From positions 1-60,069 of the forward strand of contig NZ_PHNC01000019.1 of the NCBI RefSeq assembly GCF_003121295.1: a stretch of DNA of 60,069 nt, given 5' to 3'. Numbering within the stretch: the first letter of the stretch is position 1; every line of letters begins with the position of its first letter. The notes beneath the pieces were generated by a model, which worked only from the letters and a program-made list of their open reading frames with translations, was not told the DNA's origin and ran no database searches. This DNA comes from Streptomyces orinoci (GTDB taxonomy: Bacteria; Actinomycetota; Actinomycetes; Streptomycetales; Streptomycetaceae). The translations under genes and the position numbers were made by a program. Below, piece after piece: positions 25,153 through 35,204 of this stretch.

Positions 25153-26340
25153 ATGACCGTCCGGTGCCCGCGCACCCAGCAGGATCGGTTGGCCGTGGAG
25201 GTCCTTGCGGCCGGACCATCGCAGGGAAGGGGCCGGGTCCTTTTGATCACCATCGGGGTCGAAGAAGAGTTCCTGCTGGTGGATCCAGCGACCGCCTTGC
25301 CCGTACCGCTCGCCGAGGAGGTACGCGAGATCGCCGGACTGGGCGCCATCGCGGCCGAGGGGGAGATCCAGCCCGAACTCCTGCAGGCGCAGGTGGAGAT
25401 CGCCACTCCGGTGTGTGAGGACCTCGCCGAGGTCGGCGGGCACTTGCTGCGTCTGCGGCATGCGGCGGCCTCGGCCGCGACCAGCGCCGACTGCCGGGCC
25501 ATCGCCTCCGGGGCCGCCCCGCTCACCGAACTCACCGGCGTACCGGTCACCCCCAGCCCCCGCTACCGCAGGCTGCGGGTACAGGGCCGGCGGCTGGTGG
25601 ACGAACAGCTGGTCAACGGCATGCACATCCATGTCGCCGTACCGGACCGGGAGGCGGGGGTGGTCGCCCTGAACCGGCTGCGCGACTGGATTCCCCTGCT
25701 GGTCGCCATGTCCGGCAACTCCCCCCTGTGGCGGGGACAGGACACCGGCTTCGCCAGCTGGCGCACGGTCGTCTTCGGCCGGTGGCCGGTCAGCGGCCCG
25801 CCGCCGCACTTCGCCGACGCCGCCGACTACGACCGGCGGGCCACCGCCCTGCTGAACGCCGGGGCCATCGCCGACCTGGGCCAGATCTACTGGCAGATCC
25901 GGCTGTCCGACCGCTACCCCACAGTGGAGATCCGCTGCTTCGACGTCCAGCTGGAAGCGGACGAGGCGGCCATGTTCGCGGGCATCGTCCGGGCCCTGGT
26001 GGTCACCGCCCTGCGCGACCGCGGGGACGGCGGCCCGGCCGTCCCCTGCCGTCCGGAAATGCTGTACGCGGCCAACTGGCATGCCGCCCGGCACGGACTG
26101 GAGGGCAGGCTCATCGACGCCGAGGGCCGGCAGCGCCCCGCCGGGGACCTGGTCAGCGGCCTGCTCGACCACATCACCCCTGCCCTGGACGAGTACGGCG
26201 ACACCTCCTACGTCACCGCTGCCATCCACCGTCTGCTGCGCACCGGTGCCCCGGCGGACCGGCAGCGGCAGGCTCTGGCCCGGGGCGGGATGCCCTGCCT
26301 GGTCGAGCTCATCGGCCTGGACACAGCGGCCGTGGAGTGA
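25153..26340 (+). CDS. carboxylate-amine ligase (YbdK/GCS2 family)
   Basis: 395 residues, glutamate-cysteine ligase type 2 fold. Motifs: [13 protein letters not shown] (nucleotide/metal-binding Glu pair), [37 protein letters not shown], and [17 protein letters not shown]. Family enzymes join an amino acid to a carboxylate with ATP; weak gamma-glutamyl-cysteine activity is recorded for YbdK, while streptomycetes use mycothiol, so the natural product is unclear. ATG 25153 has AAGGAG only two bases away; TTG 25243, right before the conserved first strand with GGAAGGGG upstream, is an equally good start. Confidence 0.85.
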   Translation: MTVRCPRTQQDRLAVEVLAAGPSQGRGRVLLITIGVEEEFLLVDPATALPVPLAEEVREIAGLGAIAAEGEIQPELLQAQVEIATPVCEDLAEVGGHLLRLRHAAASAATSADCRAIASGAAPLTELTGVPVTPSPRYRRLRVQGRRLVDEQLVNGMHIHVAVPDREAGVVALNRLRDWIPLLVAMSGNSPLWRGQDTGFASWRTVVFGRWPVSGPPPHFADAADYDRRATALLNAGAIADLGQIYWQIRLSDRYPTVEIRCFDVQLEADEAAMFAGIVRALVVTALRDRGDGGPAVPCRPEMLYAANWHAARHGLEGRLIDAEGRQRPAGDLVSGLLDHITPALDEYGDTSYVTAAIHRLLRTGAPADRQRQALARGGMPCLVELIGLDTAAVE

Positions 26341-26414
26341 GCCCGGCGCGGCCGGCCGCCGGATTCCATGGCCGGGGCGCCGGGGCCAGGGTTCCCGGGC
26401 CATGGCCGTACGGG

Positions 26415-27515
26415 ATGAATCGGCCGCCCCGGACGTTCTCCCACCAGGAGGACCGCTGCGCGGCCGAGGAGGTTGGGTTGCGTCTCTACCACAGCCGGCC
26501 CGTCGAACCCGGCTACACCCGGGTCCGTCATGGACGCGGCTTCCGCTGTCTCGACGCCCGGGGCGAGCCGCTGAGGGATGCGGCCGAACTGGACCGGGTC
26601 CGGGCGCTGGTCATTCCGCCGGCCTGGCGGAACGTATGGATCTGCACCCGGGTCAATGGGCACCTCCAGGCCGTGGGTACCGATGCCGCCGGACGCCGCC
26701 AGTACCTCTACCACCCGCGGTTCCGCGCCGAGCAGGAGCAGGCCAAGCACGATCACGTCCTGGACGTGGCGGAAACCCTGCCCGCCGTGCGGGGGGCCGT
26801 CGAGGGGCAGCTCGGGGAGCGCGGGCTGACCAGGCAACGCGTCCTGGCCACCGCGGTGCGCCTGCTCGACCTGGGGTTCTTCCGCATCGGCAGCGACCGC
26901 TACACCGAGCGGCACAACAGCCATGGGCTGACCACCCTGCTGTGCGAACACGCCCACCGGCGAAGCGGCGCCGTCGAGTTCACCTATGTCGGCAAGGCCG
27001 GCCGGGACATCACCCTGACCACCACCGACCGGGCCGTCTGCCGCAATCTCGGCGCGCTGCTGCGCGGCCGGGACGGCGGGGAGCGGCTCCTGGCCTACCG
27101 GGAGCACGGCGCCTGGCACGAGGTGAGCGGTGACGAGGCCAACGCCTACCTCAAGGAGCTGGCGGGCCTGGACATCACCGCCAAGGACTTCCGCACCTGG
27201 CATGCCACGGTCCTGGCCGCCGTGGCACTGGCGGTGTCCCGGTCCGCCGCCCGCAGTGAGACCGCCCGGCGCCGCGCCATTGTCCGGGCGGTGCGCGAGG
27301 TCGCCGGATACCTGGGCAACACCCCGGCCGTCTGCCGGGCCTCCTGTATCAACCCCCGGGTGATCGAGCTGTACGAGGAGGGCGTCACCGTCGCCGCCGC
27401 GCTGCCGCGCCTGGGTGCCGGGGCGGGCCCCGGTGCGCCCGCCACCCAGGGCCCCGCCGAACGCGCGGTGCTGCGGATGCTGCGCACCGGGGAGCCGCCG
27501 CCGGACGGCGGCTGA
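26415..27515 (+). CDS. DNA topoisomerase IB with catalytic Tyr replaced by Cys
   Basis: 366 residues, poxvirus-like type IB topoisomerase. N-terminal domain YHSRPVEPGYTRVRHGRGFR; catalytic domain with RIGSDRYTERHNSHGLTTL (first Arg), FTYVGKAGRDITL (Lys), and TAKDFRTWHATVLAA (second Arg). The nucleophile box, normally R-x-S-Y-(V/I)-x-P-R, reads VCRASCINPRVIELYEEG: Cys311, codon TGT 27345-27347, where a single base separates it from TAT (Tyr). Every other motif is intact. Without Tyr the enzyme should not form the covalent 3'-phosphotyrosyl link. It may bind DNA only, use Cys, or be newly inactivated. It follows the YbdK gene in the same direction, 74 bases after its stop. Confidence 0.85.
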   Translation: MNRPPRTFSHQEDRCAAEEVGLRLYHSRPVEPGYTRVRHGRGFRCLDARGEPLRDAAELDRVRALVIPPAWRNVWICTRVNGHLQAVGTDAAGRRQYLYHPRFRAEQEQAKHDHVLDVAETLPAVRGAVEGQLGERGLTRQRVLATAVRLLDLGFFRIGSDRYTERHNSHGLTTLLCEHAHRRSGAVEFTYVGKAGRDITLTTTDRAVCRNLGALLRGRDGGERLLAYREHGAWHEVSGDEANAYLKELAGLDITAKDFRTWHATVLAAVALAVSRSAARSETARRRAIVRAVREVAGYLGNTPAVCRASCINPRVIELYEEGVTVAAALPRLGAGAGPGAPATQGPAERAVLRMLRTGEPPPDGG

Positions 27516-27619
27516 CCGGCCGGTACCGTCCGCCCTGTTTTATCCGGCCCGTCCCGGGGACTTGGCAGCGTGTCGGCGGGGAGCACCGCCGAGGGGGCGG
27601 CGCAGGACGGAGGCAGACG

Positions 27620-28015
27620 ATGACGGGTGACGCTCAGGGACACGGTCCCGCCTCGCACCGGGCCGCGAACGGCCGGTGGCTCGACGCCGGGGAACGGCTG
27701 TGGCGGGATGTGGCCGCCGTGGTACGGCAGGACGTGGGACCGGCGAGGGAGGAGGCGGTCGCCACGGCCCGGGAGACCGCGCTGGCCACGGCGGCGCTGG
27801 CGCTGAGCGGAGCCTGCGGGGTGCTGGCCCTGGTCTCGGCGCACCAGGCCGTGCTCCGGGCGATGGAGCGCCACTGGCCGCCGCACCGGGCGGCCTGGGC
27901 GCTTGCCGCCGGGTATGCGTCCGGCGCGGCGGTGCTCGCCTGGTGCGGCTGCGGCAAGGCCCAGGAGGCCCGCAGAGCGTCCCGGGAGGCGCTGGGGCGG
28001 GTGCTGCCCGACTGA
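27620..28015 (+). CDS. phage-holin-superfamily III/DUF1469-like membrane protein
   Basis: 131 residues. An amphipathic N-terminal helix region (ERLWRDVAAVVRQDV) is followed by two hydrophobic segments: TALATAALALSGACGVLALV and AAWALAAGYASGAAVLAWCG. A charged C-terminus ends ...REALGRVLPD. The layout matches small actinobacterial Act-holin/DUF1469 proteins, which are not proven holins. GGAGG sits eight bases before the ATG. It lies between the topoisomerase and the Mo-oxidoreductase on the same strand. Confidence 0.7.
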   Translation: MTGDAQGHGPASHRAANGRWLDAGERLWRDVAAVVRQDVGPAREEAVATARETALATAALALSGACGVLALVSAHQAVLRAMERHWPPHRAAWALAAGYASGAAVLAWCGCGKAQEARRASREALGRVLPD

Positions 28016-28142
28016 GCGGGCCCTTGCCCTCCGTGCCCGGGCCCTCCGGTGCGTCGAATGGAGCATTCGCGACCCGGCGCTGTCATGGCGGGTCTTCCGC
28101 CGGGTACCCGCGAGGGGCGGCCGGGCGGAGAAAGGTGAGGGC

Positions 28143-30605
28143 ATGGAGACGTCGGTGGACCGCATCGCGGAGCCCTGGGGTCCGCGTACGCCCTATGGAT
28201 CCGGAGCCCGCTGGCCGGCCCGTACCGATATGTATCTGCGCCCGGGGACCGGCCCCGATGAGGTGGAACGGTGGGTGCCCGCCGCCTCGGTGCTGCACTC
28301 CAATGGTGACGCCATGGACATCGCCGTGGCGCGGGGGCGGATCGTGGGAGTGCGCGGCCGGGCGGCCGACCGGGTCAACCGGGGCCGGCTGGGGCCCAAG
28401 GACTTGTTCGGATGGCAGGCCAATGCCTCGGCGGACCGGCTGACCAGGCCGCTGGTCCGCGACGGCGGAGAACTGGTGGAAACCGACTGGGACACCGCCA
28501 TGGGCCGGGTGGTCTCCCGGTCCAAGCGGCTGCTGGAGCGGCAGGGGCCGGGGGCGATCGGCTTCTACACCACCGGCCAGCTGTTCCTGGAGGAGTACTA
28601 CACCCTGGCGGTCATCGCCCGGGCCGGTATCGGCACCAACCACCTTGACGGCAATACCCGGTTGTGCACCGCGACCGCCGCCGAGGCGCTCAAGGAGTCC
28701 TTCGGCTGTGACGGACAGCCGGGCAGCTATACGGACTTCGACCACGCCGATGTCATCGCGCTGTTCGGACACAATATGGCGGAGACCCAGCCGGTGCTGT
28801 GGATGCGGATCCTGGACCGGCTGGAGGGCACCGATCCGCCCCGGCTGGTCTGTGTGGACCCCAGGCCCACCCCGGTCGCCCGCCGTGCCGACGTCCATCT
28901 CGCGCCGCGCTCGGGAACGAATGTCGCCCTGCTCAACGCGCTGCTGCACCGGATCATCCGCAACGGCCGCGTGGACCACGAGTTCATCGAGGCGCACACC
29001 GTCGGCTTCGAGGAACTGACGGCCCGGGTGAGGGAGTGCACCCCGGCCTGGGCGGCCCGGATCTGCCAGGTGCCGGCGGCCTCCATCGAGCGGGCGGCCG
29101 AGCTCATCGGAGGCGCCGAGCGGCTGGTGTCCACGGTTCTCCAGGGCGTCTACCAGTCGCACCAGGCCACCGCGGCCGCCGTACAGGTCAACAATCTGCA
29201 TCTGGTACGCGGCATGCTGGGCCGGCCGGGCCGCGGTGTGCTGCAGATGAACGGCCAGCCCACCGCGCAGAACACCCGGGAGTGCGGCGCCAATGGCGAT
29301 CTGCCGGGCTTCCGGAACTGGCAGAACGAGCAGCATGTCGCCGACCTGGCGAGGGTGTGGAATGTGACGCCGGAGACCATTCCGCACTATGCCCCGCCCA
29401 CCCATGCGATGCAGATGTTCCGCTATGCCGAGCAGGGTTCGCTGCGGATGCTGTGGATCAGCGGCACCAATCCGGCCGTCTCCCTGCCCGAACTCGCCCG
29501 TATCCGGCGGATCCTCAGCCAGGACCGGCTGTTTGTGGTGGTGCAGGACCTGTTCCTGACCGAGACCGCGCAGCTGGCGGATGTGGTGCTGCCCGCCGCC
29601 GCCTGGGGTGAGAAGACCGGAACGTTCACCAACGCCGACCGTACGGTGCACTTCTCCGGCAAGGCGGTTGATCCGCCCGGGGAGGCCCGGGCGGATCTGG
29701 ACATCTTCCTGGATTATGCCGCCCGGATGGGCTTCCGGGACAAGGACGGTGCCCCGCTGGTCGGTTGGCACGACGCGGAGTCGGCCTTCGAGGCGTGGCA
29801 GCGGTGCAGCGCGGGACGGCCATGCGACTACACCGGCCTGAGCCACCAAAAACTGCGCGAGGGCGGCGGCATTCAGTGGCCCTGCAATGAGCAGGCCCCG
29901 GAGGGCACCGAACGCCTCTACACCGAGGGCTTCACCTGGGCACACCCGGATGTCTGCGAAAGCTATGGCAAGGACCTGGTCACCGGGGCGTCCATGGAAC
30001 CGGCGGAATACCGGTCCCTCAACCCCGGCGGCAAGGCCGTGATCAAGGCCGCCGAGTATCTGCCGCCGCATGAGGACACCTCGGTGGAGTTCCCGCTCCA
30101 GCTGATCACCGGCCGTACCCTCTACCACTTCCACACCCGCACCAAGACCGGCCGCGCCCCGCAGCTGAATGCCGCCGCCCCCGAGGTATGGGTCGAGCTC
30201 TCCGCCGGCGAGGCGGCCCAACAGGACCTGGCCGAAGGGGACTTGGTGGAGGTGGCCACACCGCGTGGCGCGGTCCGGGGGCGCCTGCGGATCACCGCCA
30301 TCCGCGATGGGATGGTCTTCCTGCCGTTCCACTACGGCTATTGGGACACCGCCGAGGGCCACCGTCCCGGCGGCGACTCCGGCCGCGCCGCCAATGAGGC
30401 CACCATCACCGACTGGGATCCGGCCTCCAAACAGCCCCTGTTCAAGACCGCTGCCGCGCGGATCGGCCTGGTGGAGCGCGCGGCGGGCACCCCGGCTCCG
30501 GCGCCGACCACCACCGCCTCCGCGCCCGCCGGAACCGGCGGCGTCCCGTCCACCACGGGCGGGCCCCAAGCGGTAGCCCTGCACACCACGGAGGGCCGGC
30601 CGTGA
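28143..30605 (+). CDS. molybdopterin oxidoreductase without the N-terminal Fe-S cluster
   Basis: 820 residues, DMSO-reductase family. MPT-binding segments: GAIGFYTTGQLFLEEYYTL, GTNHLDGNTRLC, ALFGHNMAETQPVLWMRILD, CVDPRPTPVARRADVHL, LNMNGQPTAQ-like GQPTAQNTRECGANGDLPGF, and the C-terminal dinucleotide domain (LITGRTLYHFHTRTKTGRA). In formate and nitrate relatives a CPYCGVGC box binds a 4Fe-4S cluster; here the same place reads RTPYGSGARWPARTDMYL, with no Cys. So electrons cannot pass by that route. The family is widespread in actinobacteria; substrate unknown. A Pro/Ala/Thr-rich tail covers the last 45 residues. AAGGTGAGGG precedes ATG 28143. Confidence 0.9.
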   Translation: METSVDRIAEPWGPRTPYGSGARWPARTDMYLRPGTGPDEVERWVPAASVLHSNGDAMDIAVARGRIVGVRGRAADRVNRGRLGPKDLFGWQANASADRLTRPLVRDGGELVETDWDTAMGRVVSRSKRLLERQGPGAIGFYTTGQLFLEEYYTLAVIARAGIGTNHLDGNTRLCTATAAEALKESFGCDGQPGSYTDFDHADVIALFGHNMAETQPVLWMRILDRLEGTDPPRLVCVDPRPTPVARRADVHLAPRSGTNVALLNALLHRIIRNGRVDHEFIEAHTVGFEELTARVRECTPAWAARICQVPAASIERAAELIGGAERLVSTVLQGVYQSHQATAAAVQVNNLHLVRGMLGRPGRGVLQMNGQPTAQNTRECGANGDLPGFRNWQNEQHVADLARVWNVTPETIPHYAPPTHAMQMFRYAEQGSLRMLWISGTNPAVSLPELARIRRILSQDRLFVVVQDLFLTETAQLADVVLPAAAWGEKTGTFTNADRTVHFSGKAVDPPGEARADLDIFLDYAARMGFRDKDGAPLVGWHDAESAFEAWQRCSAGRPCDYTGLSHQKLREGGGIQWPCNEQAPEGTERLYTEGFTWAHPDVCESYGKDLVTGASMEPAEYRSLNPGGKAVIKAAEYLPPHEDTSVEFPLQLITGRTLYHFHTRTKTGRAPQLNAAAPEVWVELSAGEAAQQDLAEGDLVEVATPRGAVRGRLRITAIRDGMVFLPFHYGYWDTAEGHRPGGDSGRAANEATITDWDPASKQPLFKTAAARIGLVERAAGTPAPAPTTTASAPAGTGGVPSTTGGPQAVALHTTEGRP

Positions 30606-31093
30606 ACGGTGTCAAGCTGACCCTGCGGGCCCTGCACCATGGTGAACGCGCCCTGGAAAGGCGTCTGTTGGCGGTGGCCCAGCGCCACCGTACCGAGCAT
30701 GAGATCCACCATGTCTCCCGTGATCTAGCCCGCTGGTCCCGGGAGCACGCCGCCCGCCTCGCCGAACAGGGCCGCCACTACGGCCTGGACCTCTCCGGCC
30801 CGGCCGGGCACCTGCCCGCCGATGCCCTGGCGGTGCTGCGCGAGAGGGCCGCCGTCGCCATGGGCCGCCGCCGGGAGGCGGGACTGCTGCTCCTGCACGA
30901 CCTGCGTTCGCTGTATCTGTCCGCCGCGGGCAACTCGGTCCACTGGGAGATGCTCGCCCAGACGGCCCAGGCCACCAAGGACACGGGGCTGCTGGCCCTG
31001 GTCTCTTCCTGCCACCCGCAGACGCTCCGGCAGGTCCGCTGGGCCAACACAATGATCAAGAACCTTGCGCCGCAGCTGCTTTCCGGTCTGTGA
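30602..31093 (+). CDS. helical hypothetical protein coupled to the Mo-oxidoreductase
   Basis: 163 residues, all-alpha, no signal peptide. The GTG start (30602) overlaps the TGA of the Mo-oxidoreductase (GTGA), so the two are translationally coupled. The sequence has a long basic/His-rich first helix (ALHHGERALERRLLAVAQRH...TEHEIHHVSRDLARW), a middle helix VLRERAAVAMGRRREAGLLLLHDL, and NSVHWEMLAQTAQATKD. The His/Glu spacing recalls ferritin- or hemerythrin-like bundles, but I cannot confirm ligands. A maturation or electron-transfer partner role is a guess from coupling. Confidence 0.75.
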   Translation: MNGVKLTLRALHHGERALERRLLAVAQRHRTEHEIHHVSRDLARWSREHAARLAEQGRHYGLDLSGPAGHLPADALAVLRERAAVAMGRRREAGLLLLHDLRSLYLSAAGNSVHWEMLAQTAQATKDTGLLALVSSCHPQTLRQVRWANTMIKNLAPQLLSGL

Positions 31094-31141
31094 GCGGCCG
31101 CCTTGCTTCAGCTGGTTGCCACGGGCCTTACAGTCAGGCAA

Positions 31142-31567
31142 ATGTCACTGAGCCGCATCCTTCTCCCCTCCGGCCGTTCGATCGAGCTCACCGAGGTGCG
31201 TATGGCCTCGACCTACGGCGGGATGCTGGAGGGTTACCCATGCCAGCCCGTCAACGAGATAAAGCTCCGCGGTCTGTTGCGGACGGCCGAAGGGGCCTTT
31301 CCCGGTACACCGGTGCACCTTGTTTCGCCGTCCCGTGAGTATCCGGACGAGAGCGCAGGCGCGTTCGGCCCCGTCGAGGTGCTGCCGCCGGTGGCCTGCG
31401 TGGGCAAGTTCCGCTCCGCGGCGGTCAGTTGCGAGCATGATCCGGTGCGGTACCGCTCCGTCCTCACCGTGGCCTGGTTCCAGCACGGCCTGGAGGTGCC
31501 GTCGGGCGATGGCCTTGGGCTGCGCGATGTTCCGTGGGAGGACTTGGCGCAGGACTACGAGCTCTAG
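31142..31567 (+). CDS. hypothetical protein
   Basis: 141 residues, soluble, no recognised family. It begins MSLSRILLPSGRSIELTEVRMA and contains YGGMLEGYPCQPVNEIK, VHLVSPSREYPDE and VLPPVACVGKFRSAAV, then SVLTVAWFQHGLEVPSGDGL and an acidic end. The mixed alpha/beta pattern and the good third-position bias support a real gene. The start is ATG 31142; the longer frame from 31103 lacks a ribosome site. It may share a promoter with the preceding genes but the 48-base gap leaves room for its own. Confidence 0.65.
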   Translation: MSLSRILLPSGRSIELTEVRMASTYGGMLEGYPCQPVNEIKLRGLLRTAEGAFPGTPVHLVSPSREYPDESAGAFGPVEVLPPVACVGKFRSAAVSCEHDPVRYRSVLTVAWFQHGLEVPSGDGLGLRDVPWEDLAQDYEL

Positions 31568-31644
31568 GCGGGTGTCCGAAGACTCATGGACCGTGCCGGT
31601 ATCGTTCCTCCGGTAAGCGGCCCCATACCTCGGTCAGTCGTCAC

Positions 31645-31694
31645 GTGCGGGCCGTCTGTGGCTGGTCGCGCAGTTCCCCACGCCCCTGACGGGG
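31645..31694 (+). repeat. streptomycete intergenic repeat, copy A
   Basis: A 50-bp element starting gtgcgggccg and ending gcccctgacgggg, with gctggtcgcgcagttcccc in the middle. I recognise it as the common streptomycete intergenic repeat, and two more copies occur at 35970-36041 and 36093-36140. It lies after the hypothetical gene and before the end of the LysR gene, as expected for a terminator-associated element. Confidence 0.7.
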
Positions 31695-31739
31695 CCCGGC
31701 AGACACCCCCCCAGCGGCACCGGGCTACCGCGCCCGGGG

Positions 31740-32657
31740 TCAGGCGGTCGCCAGCGTGGCGGCCTGCCGGCGGAGTTCCGTCAAGGTGAGCCGGAGCAGC
31801 GGGTGTTCCTCGCTGCCGCGGCGGACCGCGGTGAAGACGCGGCGGGTGGGGCCCGGCCCGCGCAGCGGACGGATGGCGGGGGTGAGCGCGGGACGGATGC
31901 CATGGAGCGCCGAGCGGGGTACCAGGGCGACCCCCGCGCCCGCGGTGACCAGGGCGCAGACCGCGGAGAAGTCGTCGGACAGGCACTCCACCTCGGGCTG
32001 GAAGCGGGCCTGTTCGCAGGCGCGCAGCACCGCCTCATGGACGGGGTTGCCCGGCCAGGGCGTGATCCAGGGGTCGTCGCGCAGATCGGTGAGGCCGATC
32101 TCGGGTTTGTCCGCCAGGCGGTGGCCGGGCGGCAGCACGGCGTCGAAGGGCTCCTCGTAAAGCGGGGCGTGCAGGAATCGCCGCCCGCCCGGTGCCAGGG
32201 AGTCGCGGTGTTCGACGGCCACGGCGATGTCCGCCTCGCCATCGGCGAGCAGCCGGGCGCTGGTGTGCCCCTCCGCGTCCTTGACCCGGATCCGCACCTG
32301 GGGTGCTTGGCGGGCCAGGGCGGCCAGGGTGGGGGCCACCACCTCGGTGATGGAGGTGGCGAAGGCGGCAATGGTCACCTCGCCCACCAGGCCCGTGGAA
32401 CACCGCGCCAGATCCGCCTCGGCCCGCTCCAGCTGGGCGGAGATCTCATCGGCGTGCCGGGCCAGGACACTGCCGGCGGCGGTGAGCCGGACCAGCCGGC
32501 CGCGCCGCTCCAGCAGGGCGTGCCCGGTCTCCGCCTCCAGGGCGGCCAGCTGCTGGGAGACGGCCGAGGGCGACAGATACAGCGCATGGGCGGCCGCGGT
32601 GACGGTGCCATGGGTGGCCAGGGCGCGCAGCACTCGCAGACGGCGGGGGTCGATCAC
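31740..32657 (-). CDS. LysR family regulator of the tdh-kbl locus
   Basis: 305 residues. HTH: IDPRRLRVLRALATHGTVTA, then AAHALYLSPSAVSQQLAALE and LLERRGRLVRLTAAG. The effector domain follows with EVTIAAFATSITEVVAPTL and VEHRDSLAPGG. The GTG start at 32657 begins the conserved helix. It is divergent from tdh across 108 bases that hold a TGAAG-N5-CTTCA dyad. Divergent placement suggests that it controls threonine degradation and its own gene; the inducer (threonine, glycine or another) is unknown. Confidence 0.9.
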   Translation of the reverse strand: MIDPRRLRVLRALATHGTVTAAAHALYLSPSAVSQQLAALEAETGHALLERRGRLVRLTAAGSVLARHADEISAQLERAEADLARCSTGLVGEVTIAAFATSITEVVAPTLAALARQAPQVRIRVKDAEGHTSARLLADGEADIAVAVEHRDSLAPGGRRFLHAPLYEEPFDAVLPPGHRLADKPEIGLTDLRDDPWITPWPGNPVHEAVLRACEQARFQPEVECLSDDFSAVCALVTAGAGVALVPRSALHGIRPALTPAIRPLRGPGPTRRVFTAVRRGSEEHPLLRLTLTELRRQAATLATA

Positions 32658-32689
32658 CTGTTCACTATCGCATTCACCCCAGCCCCCTA

Positions 32690-32704
32690 TGAAGCCGAGC
32701 TTCA
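32690..32704. promoter_or_regulatory. dyad operator upstream of tdh
   Basis: A perfect TGAAG-N5-CTTCA inverted repeat lies 33 bases before the LysR start and 62 bases before the tdh start. This is a likely LysR-type binding site controlling both genes. Confidence 0.55.
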
Positions 32705-32765
32705 CAAGACTCGCAGAAAAATGTTGATGGACTTCATAACCACTCAAGCCCCAGAGTGATCTCTT

Positions 32766-33806
32766 ATGAGGGCATTGGTGAAGACCGCGGCTGGTCCGGG
32801 TCTCGAACTGACCGAGGTGCCGACCCCCGAGGCCGGCCCCGGACGCGTACTGATCAAGGTGCTGCGCACCGGCATCTGCGGTACCGATCTGCACATCGAC
32901 ACCTGGGACGACTGGGCGGCCCGGGTGGTCCGCGCCCCCCTGGTCCTGGGCCATGAGTTCGCCGGTGAGGTCGTGGAAACCGGGCCCGGCGTCACCTCGG
33001 TGAGCGTCGGCGACATCGTCAGCGGCGAGGGCCATCTGGTCTGCGGCACCTGCCGCAACTGCATGGCCGGCCGCCGCCATCTGTGTATCCGCACCGTCGG
33101 CCTCGGCGTCCACACCGATGGCGCCTTCGCCGAGTATGTGGCCCTGCCCGAGTCCAATGTCTGGGTCCACCGGCATGAGATCGACATCGATGTCGCCGCG
33201 ATCTTCGACCCATTCGGCAACGCCGTGCACACCGCCCTCTCCTTCCCCGTGCTCAACGAGGACGTCCTGATCACCGGGGCCGGCCCCATCGGCATGATGG
33301 CCGCGGCCGTCGCCAACCACGCCGGTGCCCGCTCCACCGTGATCACCGACGTCAGCCCCTACCGGCTCGCCCTGGCGGAGAAGATGGGCGCCACCCTCGC
33401 CCTGGACGTCAGCACCCGGCGGATCGCCGACGTCATGCCGGAACTCGGCATGACCGAGGGCTTCGACATCGGCATGGAGATGTCCGGCCGCTCCGACGCC
33501 CTCCAGGACATGATCGCCACCATGTCGCCCGGCGGCCGGATCGCCGCCCTCGGCCTGCCCACCGGCGAGGTGAGCATCGATATGGCGACGGTCGTCACCC
33601 GCATGCTGACGCTCCGCGGCATCTATGGCCGCGAGATGTTCGAGACCTGGTACGCCATGTCCGTCCTGCTGCGCAGCGGCCTGGACATCTCCCCGGTGAT
33701 AACGCACCGCTTCGGCTTCGAGCAGCACGCCGAGGCATTCGCCACGGCCCGCTCCGGCCAGTGCGGCAAGGTCGTCATCGACTGGACCCGTCCGGCCGTC
33801 CCGTAA
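32766..33806 (+). CDS. tdh: L-threonine 3-dehydrogenase
   Basis: 346 residues, zinc-dependent medium-chain dehydrogenase. It oxidises L-threonine with NAD+ to 2-amino-3-ketobutyrate. Catalytic zinc region: [19 protein letters not shown] (Cys, Asp) and [15 protein letters not shown] (His-Glu). Structural zinc: [15 protein letters not shown], four Cys. NAD-binding: [20 protein letters not shown]. The family-specific [21 protein letters not shown] is present. Length and motifs match the E. coli-type enzyme. It starts 50 bases before kbl, and the product feeds directly into Kbl. Confidence 0.95.
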   Translation: MRALVKTAAGPGLELTEVPTPEAGPGRVLIKVLRTGICGTDLHIDTWDDWAARVVRAPLVLGHEFAGEVVETGPGVTSVSVGDIVSGEGHLVCGTCRNCMAGRRHLCIRTVGLGVHTDGAFAEYVALPESNVWVHRHEIDIDVAAIFDPFGNAVHTALSFPVLNEDVLITGAGPIGMMAAAVANHAGARSTVITDVSPYRLALAEKMGATLALDVSTRRIADVMPELGMTEGFDIGMEMSGRSDALQDMIATMSPGGRIAALGLPTGEVSIDMATVVTRMLTLRGIYGREMFETWYAMSVLLRSGLDISPVITHRFGFEQHAEAFATARSGQCGKVVIDWTRPAVP

Positions 33807-33856
33807 CCGCGCTCACCCCCTGACGTAGCGACGTACGACCACACGAGGAGTCCCCC

Positions 33857-35047
<1,191 letters not shown>

Positions 35048-35055
35048 CATGGGTG

Positions 35056-35108
35056 ACGAACGGACCGGGTGGGCGGCATGGTTGTGCCGCACACCCCGGT
35101 CCGTTCGT
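35056..35108 (+). terminator. hairpin terminator of tdh-kbl
   Basis: Outer arms ACGAACGGACCGGG (35056-35069) and CCCGGTCCGTTCGT (35095-35108) pair perfectly over 14 bp. An inner 6-bp stem (gcggca/tgccgc) extends it. It starts 8 bases past the kbl stop. There is no U-tract, as usual in streptomycetes. Confidence 0.8.
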
Positions 35109-35204
35109 GTCCACGGTGCCTGGTCAACTGGCGCATAGCGCGGCCGGGTTGGCGCCGTCGCACCCGAACCGTCAGCGAGCGAGCCCGAGTCGCGAAGGGA
35201 ACCC

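Noticed and set aside
28083..30584. Antisense open frame of about 830 codons opposite the Mo-oxidoreductase
   Set aside because: Same shadow effect; the plus-strand frame has complete molybdopterin motifs.
31568..31739. Possible small RNA gene in the gap before the LysR gene
   Set aside because: The structured part is explained by the intergenic repeat copy A; no promoter seen.
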